The position numbers were made by a program, and so were the translations under genes. From NCBI RefSeq assembly GCF_009711095.1, contig NZ_WMJZ01000031.1:1-37885 (forward strand): a DNA stretch of 37,885 nucleotides, written 5' to 3'. The notes beneath the pieces were generated by a model. The model was not told where the DNA came from, searched no databases, and saw only the letters and a list, made by a program, of their open reading frames with translations. This document shows positions 37,763 to 37,885 of the stretch, in pieces; within the stretch, counting starts at the first letter, position 1, and each line of letters starts with the position of its first letter. Source of the DNA: Intestinirhabdus alba. Its GTDB lineage: Bacteria; Pseudomonadota; Gammaproteobacteria; Enterobacterales; Enterobacteriaceae.

Positions 37763-37885
37763 TATACCCGTCATACTTCAAGCTGCATATGCGTTGGCTT
37801 CGGGTTACTCGTCTCATCCATGAGACTCGCCCTGACGGGCCGCCGCTGCGCGGCGTTCAAATCTGCTCCCGACAGATTTGTCACT
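37763..37885. repeat. Dispersed intergenic repeat, right-edge copy
   Basis: The element starts TATACCCGTC and runs through CTTCAAGCTGCATATGCGTTGG past the window end. Its distal part (about 37800-37866) is related in inverted orientation to positions 1-83. Its first 36 bases are related to the elements at 20910 and 31756. It contains small hairpins such as CTCATCCATGAG. It is cut by the window edge. Confidence 0.6.

Overview
The window is a chromosomal segment of a gammaproteobacterium of the Enterobacteriaceae. From about 10.6 kb to the right end, gene order and protein sequences follow the Escherichia coli clpA-to-rlmC segment, read in the opposite direction: clpA, clpS, cspD, macB, macA, ybjX, ybjD, aqpZ, lysO, hcp, hcr, poxB, ltaE, ybjT, ybjS, amiD, ybjQ, ybjP, artP, artI, artQ, artM, artJ, rlmC. 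Many proteins have the E. coli length or nearly so. The DNA is more GC-rich than E. coli, so a relative such as Klebsiella, Enterobacter, Cronobacter or Kosakonia is more likely than E. coli. I cannot name the genus.

The left 10.5 kb is accessory DNA between the expected serW (tRNA-Ser) side and clpA. It starts with a dispersed repeat, followed by an 18-bp copy of a tRNA-Ser 3' end. That copy is probably an attachment-site scar from an element integrated at serW, beyond the left edge. Next are an AT-rich orphan gene for a predicted membrane protein (242-889) and a gene-poor stretch with a strong inverted repeat (1341-1381). A complete type I-F CRISPR-Cas locus follows, all on the minus strand. 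Reading from its leader at about 10.5 kb, the order is a 12-repeat, 11-spacer array, cas1, a cas2-cas3 fusion, and csy1-csy2-csy3-csy4. All signature residues I checked are present, so the system looks functional. Notable points are a perfect FNR-type palindrome in front of cas1, an exact IHF consensus in the leader, a perfect inverted repeat touching the newest repeat, no second array on the csy4 side, and one spacer whose PAM-proximal half nearly matches the neighbouring clpA gene.

The core part groups into functional units: protein quality control (clpA, clpS); a stationary-phase DNA-binding protein (cspD); the MacAB export pump, divergent from ybjX across a PhoP-box-like sequence; an OLD-family nuclease (ybjD); the AqpZ water channel; the LysO lysine exporter; the nitrosative-stress pair hcp-hcr behind FNR- and NsrR-like sites; poxB-ltaE-ybjT-ybjS; the cell-wall amidase amiD with ybjQ; and the arginine ABC transporter artPIQM plus artJ, with ArgR-type boxes. 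The rRNA methyltransferase gene rlmC closes the set.

Four repeats belong to one or two related dispersed families: both window edges (inverted relative to each other), 20910-20977 and 31756-31842. The CRISPR-Cas system itself is a known type. The candidates for something new are its regulation, the orphan membrane gene beside it, and the integration history of the serW-clpA junction.
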